Shown: positions 17,278 to 25,967 of the stretch, one piece after another
How positions within the stretch are numbered: position 1 is the first letter of the stretch
Layout: each line of letters opens with the position of its first letter
The notes under the pieces: generated by a model
The model's input: the letters and a program-made list of their open reading frames with translations, nothing else
The model's database searches: none
What the model was told of the DNA's origin: nothing
Position numbers and translations under genes: made by a program
Source: Acidobacteriaceae bacterium
Lineage (GTDB): Bacteria > Acidobacteriota > Terriglobia > Terriglobales > Acidobacteriaceae
NCBI GenBank assembly: GCA_027449965.1
Contig: DAIDKP010000023.1
Coordinates: 62,001 to 126,000 of the forward strand
DNA length: 64,000 nt
Reading direction: 5' to 3'

Positions 17278-18321
17278 TCAGCCATGCATCGATTCGCTTC
17301 GGACCTTGCCGCGAAACATCCAATAGGAGATCGAGAAATACAGCGCCGCCAGTCCGATGCCAAAGATCCACCACAGCAGGCCAACGTGCAGCGTGTACGG
17401 GCTGGAGATCGCATCCTCCAGTCGAATGCTCCGGTCCGCGCCCGTCGTCGCCGGCAGCAGCGTTGGAAACAGTCCCCAGCAGGCTCCCACCAGCATCAGC
17501 GCCAGATAGCCACTGGAGCACCCAAACGCTCGCAGCGCTTGCCTCTTGCGGTGGAAGATCAAGGCTCCGCTCAGGCATAGCGCCACGCCCAGCGGGATGA
17601 TGTAGGTGATCGGGTAGTGGTTGTAATTCACAAGCGTCGCCGGTTGCACCCTCATCGTCGCCGGCAAGCTCACCAGCGTCAGCACTGCCACAGATCCCCA
17701 CAGCACCGGCACAATCCGGATCACGCGTGACTCCACCGCGCCGGTCGTCTTCACGCTCAGCCACAGCGCGCCATGCATCGCCAGCGCGGCGCAGGCCAGC
17801 AGCCCACCCAGCACGGTATACCAGTCCAGCACTCCCGGATGCACGCCCGGCTGCCAGTTCGTCCACAGCGGCAGAAAAAAGTACCCATCCGCCTGCAGCG
17901 GCACTCCGCGAATCACGTTGGCCAGCGCCGCTCCCAGAAAGATCGCCAGCAGCGTGCTCGACAGTCCAAAGAGGCCATCCAGCAGCGCTCTCCACACTCC
18001 CAGTTCAATGTGATTGCGCAGCTCCAGCGTGATCCCGCGCACCATCAACAGCCACAGCACGATCATCAGCGGCAGATAGAACCCGCTGAACGCCGAGGCA
18101 TAGAGCCAGGGAAACGCAAAGTAGAGCGTGCCACCGCCGGCCAGCAGCCACACCTCATTCCCATCCCACACCGGCCCAATCGACTGCACCACCATGCGCC
18201 GCTCGCCTTCATTCTGCGCCACATACAGATGCAGGATGCCCGTGCCCAGATCAAAGCCGTCCAGCACCACATAGGCCACAATCATGCAGCCCACCAGCCA
18301 GAACCAGAGAACACCCATCAT
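17278..18321 (-). CDS. cydB: Cytochrome bd ubiquinol oxidase subunit II
   Basis: CydB is the structural membrane subunit of the cytochrome bd quinol oxidase, which reduces oxygen to water at high affinity without pumping protons. The N-terminus (FWLVGCMIVAYVVLDGFDLGTGILHLYVAQNEGERRMVVQSIGPVWDGNEVWLL) is highly characteristic. The protein has 347 residues and about nine membrane segments, a usual size. cydA lies 33 nt upstream in the same direction. No small CydX-like gene was found downstream of it. Confidence 0.95.
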   Translation of the reverse strand: MMGVLWFWLVGCMIVAYVVLDGFDLGTGILHLYVAQNEGERRMVVQSIGPVWDGNEVWLLAGGGTLYFAFPWLYASAFSGFYLPLMIVLWLLMVRGITLELRNHIELGVWRALLDGLFGLSSTLLAIFLGAALANVIRGVPLQADGYFFLPLWTNWQPGVHPGVLDWYTVLGGLLACAALAMHGALWLSVKTTGAVESRVIRIVPVLWGSVAVLTLVSLPATMRVQPATLVNYNHYPITYIIPLGVALCLSGALIFHRKRQALRAFGCSSGYLALMLVGACWGLFPTLLPATTGADRSIRLEDAISSPYTLHVGLLWWIFGIGLAALYFSISYWMFRGKVRSESMHG

Positions 18322-18354
18322 CGCCCCCTTCGTTTCTTCCGCTTCCGTTGCGGC

Positions 18355-19701
18355 TCAGTGCGCCAGCGCATTCTGTGTGGTCGAGACCGGCGTCGGCCCG
18401 TTGCTGATCTCGCGATAGATCAGCACCACAAACAGAATCGCCAGCAGCGCGTACATGCCCATGAATCCAAGCAGCGTAAACAGCGTATTGCTGGCGGAGA
18501 CGGTCGCGGAAAAGCCCAGTCCCGTGCGCATCAGCCCATACACCAGCCACGGTTGCCGACCGATCTCCGCCGTCATCCATCCTGCAGTATTTGCAATGTA
18601 GGGCAGAGGAAAACTCAGCAACAGTGCCCACAGCATCCAGCGCGATGTCCACAACTTGTCACGCCACAGCAGAAAGGCAGCCAGCATCATCACCGCTGCG
18701 AAGTACGTCCCCAGCCCGGCCATGATGTGATACGCATAAAACAGCAGCGGCAGCGTCGTCGGCCACTGGTCGCGCGGAAAAGCATCCAGCCCTGTGACTT
18801 CCGCCTTGGTCGTCCCATAGATCAGGAAGCTCAGCACACTGTTGACCACGATCGGATTATCGATCTGACCGGTATTCTCGTCCGGCTGTCCCATCAGCAC
18901 CAGCCCCGCGCCCTTTTCCGTGTGAAACAGTCCTTCCATCGCGGCAATCGATGCCGGCTGATGCCTGGCCAGATACTTCCCGTGCAGGTCGCCCGTCGGA
19001 AAGATAATCGCAATCGAGGCCAGCACACCCGCAACAATTCCCACGCGAAGATAGATCCGCGCAAAGCCATGCCATCGGTCTTCCAGCAGATAGAACGCGC
19101 CCGTCGCCGCCATCACAAACGCTCCGGTAATCACCGCCCCGCACATGTTGTGCATGTATTGCAAAATCGCCCAGGGATTCGTCAGCAGCCCCACAAAACT
19201 GGTGATCTCAAACTGCCCCCGTCCGTTGATCTGGTAGGCAACCGGATGCTGCATCCACGCGTCGGTCACAATGATGAAATAGCCCGAAAGCCACGAGCCA
19301 AGAAACACCAGCACCGCCGAAAGCCAGTGCCACACGCGCGAAAGCCGCTTCTCTCCATAGAGAAACAAGCCCAGAAACGCAGATTCCAGAAAGAACGAAA
19401 ACGTGCCTTCCATCGCCAGCGGCTGGCCGATCACGCCGCCCGTCATACGCGAAAACTGCGCCCAGTTCGTACCAAACTCAAACTCCATCGGAATTCCCGT
19501 CACCACGCCAAACACAAAATTAATGCCAAAAATGCGCGCCCAGAATCGCGCCGCCTGGTTCCAGTGCTCATCGCCGGTCCGCAGCGCAACCGTCTTCAGC
19601 ACCACAATCAGCAGCGCCAGGCCCATGGTCAGTTGAGGAAACAGATAGTGAAACGTTACGGTAAAGGCAAACTGAATTCGGTGCATCACTTCCGCGTTCA
19701 T
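18355..19701 (-). CDS. cydA: Cytochrome bd ubiquinol oxidase subunit I
   Basis: CydA carries hemes b558, b595 and d. The sequence shows the N-terminal heme-ligand region (FTVTFHYLFPQLTMGLALL, His in FHYLF), the quinol-loop region (FPTGDLHGKYLARHQP) and the conserved NTAGWMTAEIGRQPW block near the C-terminus. The start at 19701 has GAGGAA seven bases upstream and gives 448 residues. The quinol loop looks short, as in many non-enteric enzymes. The operon cydA-cydB is divergent from a radical SAM gene, and the roughly 200 nt between them must hold both promoters. Confidence 0.95.
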   Translation of the reverse strand: MNAEVMHRIQFAFTVTFHYLFPQLTMGLALLIVVLKTVALRTGDEHWNQAARFWARIFGINFVFGVVTGIPMEFEFGTNWAQFSRMTGGVIGQPLAMEGTFSFFLESAFLGLFLYGEKRLSRVWHWLSAVLVFLGSWLSGYFIIVTDAWMQHPVAYQINGRGQFEITSFVGLLTNPWAILQYMHNMCGAVITGAFVMAATGAFYLLEDRWHGFARIYLRVGIVAGVLASIAIIFPTGDLHGKYLARHQPASIAAMEGLFHTEKGAGLVLMGQPDENTGQIDNPIVVNSVLSFLIYGTTKAEVTGLDAFPRDQWPTTLPLLFYAYHIMAGLGTYFAAVMMLAAFLLWRDKLWTSRWMLWALLLSFPLPYIANTAGWMTAEIGRQPWLVYGLMRTGLGFSATVSASNTLFTLLGFMGMYALLAILFVVLIYREISNGPTPVSTTQNALAH

Positions 19702-19907
19702 GTTGGATTCCTCATCGCCGCCGCCTCGGGAAGCAACCACCAGCCCACTACGGCATCCTGTTTCCATTCTGTTCCTGTTTCTCCCGCGCGTCCATGCCCC
19801 CGCCACTTCTTGTTTCAATCTCGCGCATCACCGGGCTGGCATCGGTGACGACGGTCACAGTGAATCCGTACAAACAGGAGTTTCCTTAGGGCGTGGGGGT
19901 CATCACA

Positions 19908-21182
19908 ATGGAACCAATGCCGTTCGAACCGTCTGCCATGGAGCCAATGATTGAGTTGCCGGCTCGTGGCGCGCTCAACTACGACGAAACACCTTTTCTG
20001 GCCATCTGGGAAGTCACGCAATCCTGCGATCTGGCCTGCAAACACTGCCGCGCCGCAGCTCAGCCCGAGGCGCACCCGGAGCAGCTAACTACCGCGCAGG
20101 GCAAGGAACTGATCGATCAGATTGCCGCCATGCATGTGCCGGTTTTTGTGCTCACCGGCGGCGATCCGCTCAAGCGCGCCGACATTTTTGAACTCGTCCG
20201 CCACGCCGCCCAGCGCGGTGTCCGCATCGCACTCACGCCCAGCGCCACACCGTTGCTCACCCGCGAGGCCATCTTCCGGCTGCGCGATGCGGGCCTGGTT
20301 CGGCTCGGCATCTCCCTCGACGGCTCCTCGCCCCAGATTCACGATGTCTTTCGCGGGCTTCCCGGTGCCTGGCAACGCACCATCGATGCGATTGGCTGGG
20401 CTGCTGAAGCCGGCATTCCCATTCAGGTCCACACCACCCTCAGCCGCCACAACGCCCACGATATGGACGCCATGACCGAGCTGCTGGAGCGGCTCCAGGT
20501 CGTCATGTGGAATCTCTTTTTCCTCGTTCCCGTCGGGCGCGGACAGCTTGCCGACATGCTCAGCGGCGAGGAGTTTGAATCTATCTTCAGCCGCCTCTAT
20601 CAGCTTTCTCAGCGCGCGCCCTTTCAGATCAAGACCACCGAGGCCATGCACTATCGCCGCTATCTCCTCCAGCACAATCTGGAGGAGCGGCACGCCGCGC
20701 CCCATGCTCACCCGGTGCACGCCTATGAGCCGGGCGCACCCACCGCTTCCACCACGGCGCGCAACATGGGCTGGGCCACGCGGCGCGTCAACGATGGTCG
20801 CGGATTCGTCTTCATCTCTCACAAGGGCGAGGTCTTTCCCAGCGGATTTCTGCCCATCCACGCCGGCAGCATTCTTGACACGCCACTCGCTGAGATCTAT
20901 CGCGACGCGCCGGTCTTTCGCGCACTGCGGGACACCGATCAACTCCGCGGCAAATGCGGCGACTGTGAGTTTCGCCAGATCTGCGGCGGCTCGCGTGCCC
21001 GGGCCTACGCCGTCACAGGCGACTACCTCGCCGCGGAGCCGTGCTGCACCTATCAGCCACGCCGCGCCAGGCAATCCAGCCGCCCGGCCCATTCGCCAGC
21101 CATGCCGTCGGCTCAGCTCGCCTCCGCAGCGCCAGCCGCTCATCCAGGCACCCATCTCCTGCACGTGCTCCAATCGCGCTGA
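19908..21182 (+). CDS. Radical SAM/SPASM protein of the heme-pathway-like group
   Basis: The radical SAM cluster motif is CDLACKHCRAA (CxxxCxxC) and the C-terminal SPASM region is CGDCEFRQICGGSRARAYAVTG with a final CC pair. The best resemblance is to the TIGR04053/AhbC-AhbD/NirJ-like group, some of which modify heme precursors by decarboxylation. Its position beside the heme-containing cytochrome bd genes is in keeping with a heme-related role, but the substrate is not proven. ATG 19908 has a GGGGG run upstream; a GTG 15 bases earlier is an alternative start. The last 40 residues are low-complexity Ala/Pro/Arg. Confidence 0.85.
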   Translation: MEPMPFEPSAMEPMIELPARGALNYDETPFLAIWEVTQSCDLACKHCRAAAQPEAHPEQLTTAQGKELIDQIAAMHVPVFVLTGGDPLKRADIFELVRHAAQRGVRIALTPSATPLLTREAIFRLRDAGLVRLGISLDGSSPQIHDVFRGLPGAWQRTIDAIGWAAEAGIPIQVHTTLSRHNAHDMDAMTELLERLQVVMWNLFFLVPVGRGQLADMLSGEEFESIFSRLYQLSQRAPFQIKTTEAMHYRRYLLQHNLEERHAAPHAHPVHAYEPGAPTASTTARNMGWATRRVNDGRGFVFISHKGEVFPSGFLPIHAGSILDTPLAEIYRDAPVFRALRDTDQLRGKCGDCEFRQICGGSRARAYAVTGDYLAAEPCCTYQPRRARQSSRPAHSPAMPSAQLASAAPAAHPGTHLLHVLQSR

Positions 21183-21487
21183 GAGCGCAGCTTCGCGCGC
21201 AGGAAAATAGCCGGAAACCACCTGCAACCGCCCCGCCATCCCGTCGGGGCGGTTGCTTTCTGTTCACCTCGCACGAACCGGATTCGACACGCTCCGGACA
21301 CACCCCGCAAATTATTTGTTGCAACGACTACTCTCCCTGCTGCATCCTATCCTTGCGCTGGTTTTCACCAGGCTTTGGTTGTGACCATGGTCGCGTCCTG
21401 TTTTGTTCTTGCCGCGCCGCTCGCTCTTTCAGGCGGATGCTGCTTACCCACACTGTCTTCACTGGCTTTTGAAAGGACTCTCAACGC
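21183..21487. other. Intergenic stretch between the radical SAM gene and YceI
   Basis: Besides the terminator at 21224-21260 I see no gene, repeat or clear promoter motif. The right part presumably contains the promoter of the YceI gene. Confidence 0.5.
21224..21260 (+). terminator. Rho-independent terminator after the radical SAM gene
   Basis: GCAACCGCCCCG at 21224-21235 pairs with CGGGGCGGTTGC at 21245-21256, followed by TTTC. Confidence 0.8.
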
Positions 21488-22060
21488 ATGAAGCTCAAGA
21501 TCGCTGCTTTTGTTCTTGCCCTGGCTGCTCCCGTAGCCTTCGCTCAAACCACCACCTGGAAGTCTGACCCCGCTCACTCCGAGGTCGATTTCGCCATCAA
21601 GCACATGTCGCTCACCAACGTCCACGGACGCTTCGGCGCCGTCAACGCCACCATCACCTACGATTCGGCCAATATCGCCAAGTCCTCCGTCGCCGCCACC
21701 ATCAGCGTCACCGGCGTCGATACCGGCGAAGCAGCGCGCGATAATCACCTCAAGACCGACGCCTTCTTTGACGTTGCCAAATACGCCACCGCCACCTTCC
21801 AAAGCACCAGGGTGGAGAAGTCCGCCGACGGCCTCACCGTCACCGGCAACCTGACTCTTCGCGGCGTCACCAAGCCCGTTGTGCTCCAGGTCACCGGACC
21901 CACCGCACCCGTCACCGGCATGGACAAGAAGCAGCATGTCGGCTTCGAGGCCACAACGACGATTCACCGTCAGGACTGGGGCATCGGCACCAGCTTTCCC
22001 TCGGCCATCCTCGGTGACGACGTCAAGATCGACATCGAACTCGACGCCGCACAGCAGTAA
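21488..22060 (+). CDS. YceI family periplasmic lipid-binding protein
   Basis: A clear signal peptide (MKLKIAAFVLALAAPVAFAQ) is followed by a 170-residue YceI lipocalin-like domain (WKSDPAHSEVDFAIKHMSLTNVHGRF, SITGVDTGEAARDNHLKTDAFFDVAKY, NLTLRGVTKPVVL). YceI proteins bind polyisoprenoids or amphiphiles in the periplasm. A MarR-type regulator follows 53 nt downstream on the same strand, a common pairing. Confidence 0.93.
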   Translation: MKLKIAAFVLALAAPVAFAQTTTWKSDPAHSEVDFAIKHMSLTNVHGRFGAVNATITYDSANIAKSSVAATISVTGVDTGEAARDNHLKTDAFFDVAKYATATFQSTRVEKSADGLTVTGNLTLRGVTKPVVLQVTGPTAPVTGMDKKQHVGFEATTTIHRQDWGIGTSFPSAILGDDVKIDIELDAAQQ

Positions 22061-22113
22061 TTGCAACTTGCGCGGGAGCGATTTCGCTTCGTTCCCGCGC
22101 ATCCCCGGCACAC

Positions 22114-22740
22114 ATGACCTCGCAGCCCACCCAATCCGCATTCTCCAGCCCTCAGGCTGAGTTGTTCCTGCGCCTGCTGCGCGTCTCTGACCAGCTCAAT
22201 CGAGCCTTCCAGCTTCGTCTTCGTCCATTCCAGCTCACCCATCCGCAGTACAACGTCCTGCGCATTCTGCGCGGCGCGCCTGCCTCCGGTCTCACATGCT
22301 CGTCCATCGGCCACAGCATGATCACCGCTGAGCCGGATATCACCCGCCTGCTGGCTCGCCTGCGCCTGCGCAAACTTGTCGCGCAACATCGCGACCCCGC
22401 AGACCGCCGCGTCGTCTGGACGCGCATCACCTCACGCGGACTCGCGCTCCTCAAGGAACTTGACCCCATCGTTGAACGTGAGCCGCAGCTGCTCCTTCGC
22501 GCGCTCTCTGCCGATCAGATCCATCAACTCAATGTCCTGTTGCAGTTGCTGGGCAGCGGCTCCCAGCCAGACCATCCACCGCTGTGTCCTGGCTCAGCCA
22601 GCGCATCGTCGCCTCTGGCAACCGACAGCCTCGCTCAATCCTGTCCCGCTGCCAGCCCCACCCATCCCGACGAGGCTCCCGGCTCCGGAGTCCTCAGACG
22701 CTCCGCTCCACGCGTGACGGCACCGCGGGTTCCTCGGTAA
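22114..22740 (+). CDS. MarR family transcriptional regulator
   Basis: The 208-residue product has a winged-helix MarR domain at about 15-145 (LTHPQYNVLRILRGAPASGLTCSSIGHSM, DITRLLARLRLRKLVAQHRDPADRRVVWTRIT), including the recognition helix and the DPADRR wing. The C-terminal 60 residues are Pro/Ser-rich and unstructured. It probably regulates the preceding YceI gene or itself. Its 3' end overlaps the convergent response regulator by 47 nt. Confidence 0.88.
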   Translation: MTSQPTQSAFSSPQAELFLRLLRVSDQLNRAFQLRLRPFQLTHPQYNVLRILRGAPASGLTCSSIGHSMITAEPDITRLLARLRLRKLVAQHRDPADRRVVWTRITSRGLALLKELDPIVEREPQLLLRALSADQIHQLNVLLQLLGSGSQPDHPPLCPGSASASSPLATDSLAQSCPAASPTHPDEAPGSGVLRRSAPRVTAPRVPR

Positions 22741-23467
22741 TGATCTTGTTGTGCAGGCAATACAGTGCCAGCTCCAGCCGGTCTGAAACGCCCAGCTTGT
22801 CATAGATCTTCCGCAGATAATTCTTCACCACCTGGTCAGAAGTTCCAAGCTGATAGGCAATCTCCTTGTTCCGCTTGCCCTGCGTGATCCCGGTAATAAT
22901 CACCATCTCTTTGGCCGTCAGCTTGGCCTGCGATTTGGGATGAATCAGCGATTGCGCCTGTGACCGATACGCTTCGATCACCAGATTCACCGACTGGTTG
23001 TCGATCCACGTCTCGCCGTGGGCAATCTTCCTCACGCACTTCACCAGCAGGTCCGGCGAAATCGAGCGCGAGATCACCCCGCGCACACCCTTCCGATACA
23101 TCTCCAACATACCCTGATCATCCGACTGCGAAGCCTGCACAACAATCTTGATCTCCGGCGCAATCTTCAGCAGATTCGGAATCGCATCCACCGTTCCCGC
23201 CAGCAGTCCGGCTTCCATCAGCAGCACATCGCTTGGATATCGCTCCACTGCCGCAAACAGATTCTCCATCGTGTCAGCTTGCGCCACCACTCGCAGATCG
23301 TCCTCCAATGCAAAGATCTTCCGAATTCCCACCCGATAGATCGCCTGCGAGTCCGCCAGGATTATGCGAGTCGCATTCGGGTTCGCAACAGACTCGTCCA
23401 CTTCCAACTCTGCGGCTTCGTGCGATTTGTTGGCTGTCTTCTTTGGCCCTGTCACTTCACTCTCCAT
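22694..23467 (-). CDS. LuxR-type response regulator with degenerate receiver
   Basis: The 257-residue protein has an acidic leader, a receiver-like domain at about 33-150 and a LuxR/NarL HTH at about 180-245 (LTAKEMVIITGITQGKRNKEIAYQLGTSDQVVKNYLRKIYDKLGV). The receiver lacks key residues. The phosphoacceptor Asp is replaced by Glu85 (SDVLLMEAGLL), the acidic pair ADDH reads ADSQ at 38-41, and the conserved Lys is not present in GVISRSIS. It is therefore probably not controlled by normal phosphorylation. Its ATG directly follows the TAG stop of the PilZ gene, so the two are translationally coupled. An orphan regulator tied to cyclic-di-GMP sensing is a plausible role. Confidence 0.85.
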   Translation of the reverse strand: MESEVTGPKKTANKSHEAAELEVDESVANPNATRIILADSQAIYRVGIRKIFALEDDLRVVAQADTMENLFAAVERYPSDVLLMEAGLLAGTVDAIPNLLKIAPEIKIVVQASQSDDQGMLEMYRKGVRGVISRSISPDLLVKCVRKIAHGETWIDNQSVNLVIEAYRSQAQSLIHPKSQAKLTAKEMVIITGITQGKRNKEIAYQLGTSDQVVKNYLRKIYDKLGVSDRLELALYCLHNKIITEEPAVPSRVERSV

Positions 23468-23827
23468 CTACAGTTCCGAAAACCTGTAATTATCAATCGT
23501 CGCTGCCAACAAAAAGGCTCCGTCCCTTGCCTGACATCGCACCACGCGACCCTGGCAGGAAATACGCACATCCTTGGCAGCTCCCATCGCTTCTCCCGGC
23601 ATATTCAGTTGAAATCGAATGATCTGGCCAGGATTCATCGCCTCGCTCGTCAGCAGCGAAATTCCGCTTGCCGACACATTCTCCGTCTTTGCCGCCACAC
23701 TCTTCTCATCCCAATACACCGTCACAGGCAGATTCAACGGAAAGCGCACCGCTGCGCGGACTCCGGTTGCACTTTCCGCCTGTGCAATCTTCAACACGTC
23801 TTTGAACCAAGGCTTCATTTCGTTCAT
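23468..23827 (-). CDS. PilZ domain protein (cyclic-di-GMP-binding type)
   Basis: The roughly 119-residue product carries the PilZ motifs RAAVR (RxxxR) near residue 25 and NVSASG ((D/N)xSxxG) about 30 residues later, both needed for cyclic-di-GMP binding. The start is uncertain: ATGs at 23863, 23827 and 23818 are all in frame and none has a good ribosome-binding site. The TAG stop abuts the ATG of the response regulator. The pair suggests a cyclic-di-GMP-linked switch acting on transcription. Confidence 0.85.
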   Translation of the reverse strand: MNEMKPWFKDVLKIAQAESATGVRAAVRFPLNLPVTVYWDEKSVAAKTENVSASGISLLTSEAMNPGQIIRFQLNMPGEAMGAAKDVRISCQGRVVRCQARDGAFLLAATIDNYRFSEL

Positions 23828-24057
23828 GGTCGAGCTTCGGCGTCTCCATCCCATCCCGAACATCCCATGCTGGAACGTTCATGGCTGGAACATCCGATTC
23901 TGGAAACACTGTATCGAACCGCCTTCCTGGCTCGCTGAAACCAAAGTTTCGTCAGCCAACCCAAAGTACTGTTTCTAAGGTACCCAAAACAATCCTGCTT
24001 TTGTGCCACCCACTCACCGAAAAGATGCAAAATTCCCCATATTCTGCTCCGCTCGCC

Positions 24058-25383
24058 TCATTTCCCCCGCACGCCAAAGGCCGCCGAAGCGCCCACCCAT
24101 TCCATATCCCGATTATGATCCACGCCCATCATCGCGCCTCGACCCAGCCGCACCAGGCTCATCGCTGCCGTCATCCGGCCCCCATCCGGCCACGCATACA
24201 GAATCCGAATCTCCGCCTGCGTCATCCCGTGCGGCGTCGCAATCGTCGGCTCAAACCGCATCCGCTGCTGCACAAGATACTGCCCGCGCTCGCCCGCCGG
24301 AATCGCCTCCAGCTCCGCATCGCTTGGCGCAAAGACAATCCCCTTGCCGGCAAAGGAAAACAGCGGCTTCAGCAGCAACTCGTCATAGACCGCGCCCAAC
24401 GACCGACGCTCCGGCAGCGGCACGCCCGCCCGCTGCAACGCCGCATAACCCGGTCCAAACCCCTGTCCGTCCAGAAAATCTGACAGAAACGCCGCCGGCG
24501 GCACAGCCTCATGCGCCGGCATCGCACAGCCCCCCACCGTCCCGCTCAGATACGGCAACGCAAACTTGCTCACGCGAAAATACCAGTTCGGATGCCCGGC
24601 CCACTCCACATCCCACTCCGCCTCCAGATCAAACCGCAGCCTCACACGCTTCGCCATCATCTCGTCGGCAATCGCGCGGTTATAAATCCGCCGAATCTCG
24701 ATCTGTCGCCCCCGCGCGTCGCGGTAATACAGCTTCCGGCCTGCTGGCTCAATCTCGGCAATATCCACCACGGCAATCCCCAGCCGCTCGGCCGTCACCC
24801 GAAAATCCGGCAGCGTCTTCTGCCGCTCCGGCGTCACCTCGGCCAGCACCACCTGCTCCGGCGCGTGGCTGCCCACAATCGTCCGCCGCAGCAGATCCCA
24901 GTAGCCAGCCTCGTCCAGCCCGCTCAGATACGTTCGCAGCTCGCCCGGCCTCTCGCCGCCCAGCCCGTACGCGCGACGATATTCCTCAGCCAGCACCGCC
25001 TGATAGCCAAAGACCGACGGAAAGGCCTGCAACTCGACCAGACGCGGCACCAGTTCTCCATCCCCGTCGCGCATCCCGCCGCGCACCAGCGCAAAATCCG
25101 CCGTCATGAAATGCGGATGCGCGCTCTCGCCCGCCACGCGATACCCGGCAGGAATTGACTGCTCCGCCGCCGCCAGATACCCCGCATCGCCCAGCAACCG
25201 CTCGGTCAGCTCGCGGCCCGTCTCGGCGAGCCTGTCCAGCAGCGCCTGAGGCAAAAACACCGGCGTCTCCGCCACGCGAAACCGAATCGCCGTCCCGCAC
25301 CGCGCCTCCAGGTCCGTCAGCAGCCGGGCATAGCCCTCAGCCGTATACCGAGCATTGAACTCCCGCCGCAGACGCTCGATCAT
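24058..25383 (-). CDS. Uncharacterised protein, resembles permuted ATP-grasp enzymes
   Basis: I do not recognise a named family for this 441-residue cytoplasmic protein. The segment ELLLKPLFSFAGKGIVFAPSDAELEAI followed by QYLVQQRMRFEPTIATPHG resembles the Lys-containing nucleotide loop of ATP-grasp ligases, and ELQAFPSVFGYQA with FRVTAERLGIAVVDI recalls glutathionylspermidine-synthase-like permuted ATP-grasp proteins. It would then join a carboxylate to an amine using ATP. AGGTGAGG precedes ATG 25383. It stands alone and divergent from the repeat-peptide locus; a hairpin with a T-run (25531-25576) lies in its upstream region on its own strand. Confidence 0.6.
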   Translation of the reverse strand: MIERLRREFNARYTAEGYARLLTDLEARCGTAIRFRVAETPVFLPQALLDRLAETGRELTERLLGDAGYLAAAEQSIPAGYRVAGESAHPHFMTADFALVRGGMRDGDGELVPRLVELQAFPSVFGYQAVLAEEYRRAYGLGGERPGELRTYLSGLDEAGYWDLLRRTIVGSHAPEQVVLAEVTPERQKTLPDFRVTAERLGIAVVDIAEIEPAGRKLYYRDARGRQIEIRRIYNRAIADEMMAKRVRLRFDLEAEWDVEWAGHPNWYFRVSKFALPYLSGTVGGCAMPAHEAVPPAAFLSDFLDGQGFGPGYAALQRAGVPLPERRSLGAVYDELLLKPLFSFAGKGIVFAPSDAELEAIPAGERGQYLVQQRMRFEPTIATPHGMTQAEIRILYAWPDGGRMTAAMSLVRLGRGAMMGVDHNRDMEWVGASAAFGVRGK

Positions 25384-25530
25384 CGCCTCACCTCGTCCCC
25401 GCCCGGCCAGCCCGCTTGGGTTCCATCTGAAATCCTTCCATCCAATGGACTTGCACCCATCGCCAACCCGATCTCACAGTCAAACCGCCGCGAGCATATC
25501 ACGGAATACCCCCACCCTCATCAAAAGTGT

Positions 25531-25576
25531 AAAAAAATAACCCAAAAGCAGCACCACCGTTACCACTTTTGGGTTA
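25531..25576 (-). terminator. Perfect 11-bp hairpin with T7 tail, minus-strand terminator or attenuator
   Basis: TAACCCAAAAG at 25538-25548 and CTTTTGGGTTA at 25566-25576 form a perfect 11-bp stem with a 17-nt loop. On the minus strand the stem is followed at once by seven T (25537-25531), as in an intrinsic terminator. No supported minus-strand gene ends upstream of it, so it may act as a leader attenuator for the gene at 24058-25383, end an antisense RNA, or be an operator. Confidence 0.65.
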
Positions 25577-25633
25577 CCCTTGCCTTAGTTTGGCCCACTT
25601 GGGCTAGACAGTTTCCAGTTTTTCAATCCAGCA

Positions 25634-25655
25634 TTGATCCAAAGTTTGATCCAAA
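25634..25655 (+). repeat. Direct repeat TTGATCCAAA x2, period 12
   Basis: TTGATCCAAA occurs at 25634-25643 and 25646-25655, just upstream of the ribosome-binding site of the repeat-peptide gene. It could be a protein-binding site or part of the leader. Confidence 0.5.
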
Positions 25656-25676
25656 TTCGAATCCAGGAGAACCCCC

Positions 25677-25841
25677 ATGAAAATGACCTTCGTTCGCCTC
25701 GCCGCCGTCGCCGCCCTCACCGTTTCCGCCTCCGCCGCTTTCGCTGGCCCAATGATTCCTCCGCCGCTCCCCACCAGTGGTTTCGTAGCGTCGTCCTCGT
25801 TTGGCCCGATGATTCCTCCGCCGCTCCCGACGAGCAATTGA
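25677..25841 (+). CDS. 54-residue secreted peptide with duplicated GPMIPPPLPTS motif
   Basis: ATG 25677 is preceded by AGGAG at an 8-nt spacing. The product opens with a textbook signal peptide (MKMTFVRLAAVAALTVSASA followed by AFA, then Gly). The predicted mature part is only 31 residues: GPMIPPPLPTS, a spacer GFVASSSF, a second exact GPMIPPPLPTS, and a final Asn. The two 33-nt copies (25746-25778 and 25803-25835) differ at four bases, all at third codon positions, so the peptide motif is identical although the DNA has drifted. I recognise no family. It precedes a 7-TM gene and a membrane-anchored gene on the same strand. A secreted signal peptide or proline-rich ligand is possible but unproven. 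Confidence 0.7.
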   Translation: MKMTFVRLAAVAALTVSASAAFAGPMIPPPLPTSGFVASSSFGPMIPPPLPTSN

Positions 25842-25967
25842 TCTGGGCCATCAAAGGCGAATAGAGAATTGATTGACGCTGGCCGCGATGAAATTCGAAT
25901 ACCCGGCGAAACGAACAACACTCTTACGCTTGGTCGGCATATTTGACCTGCTTCACCTCGAAGATTT

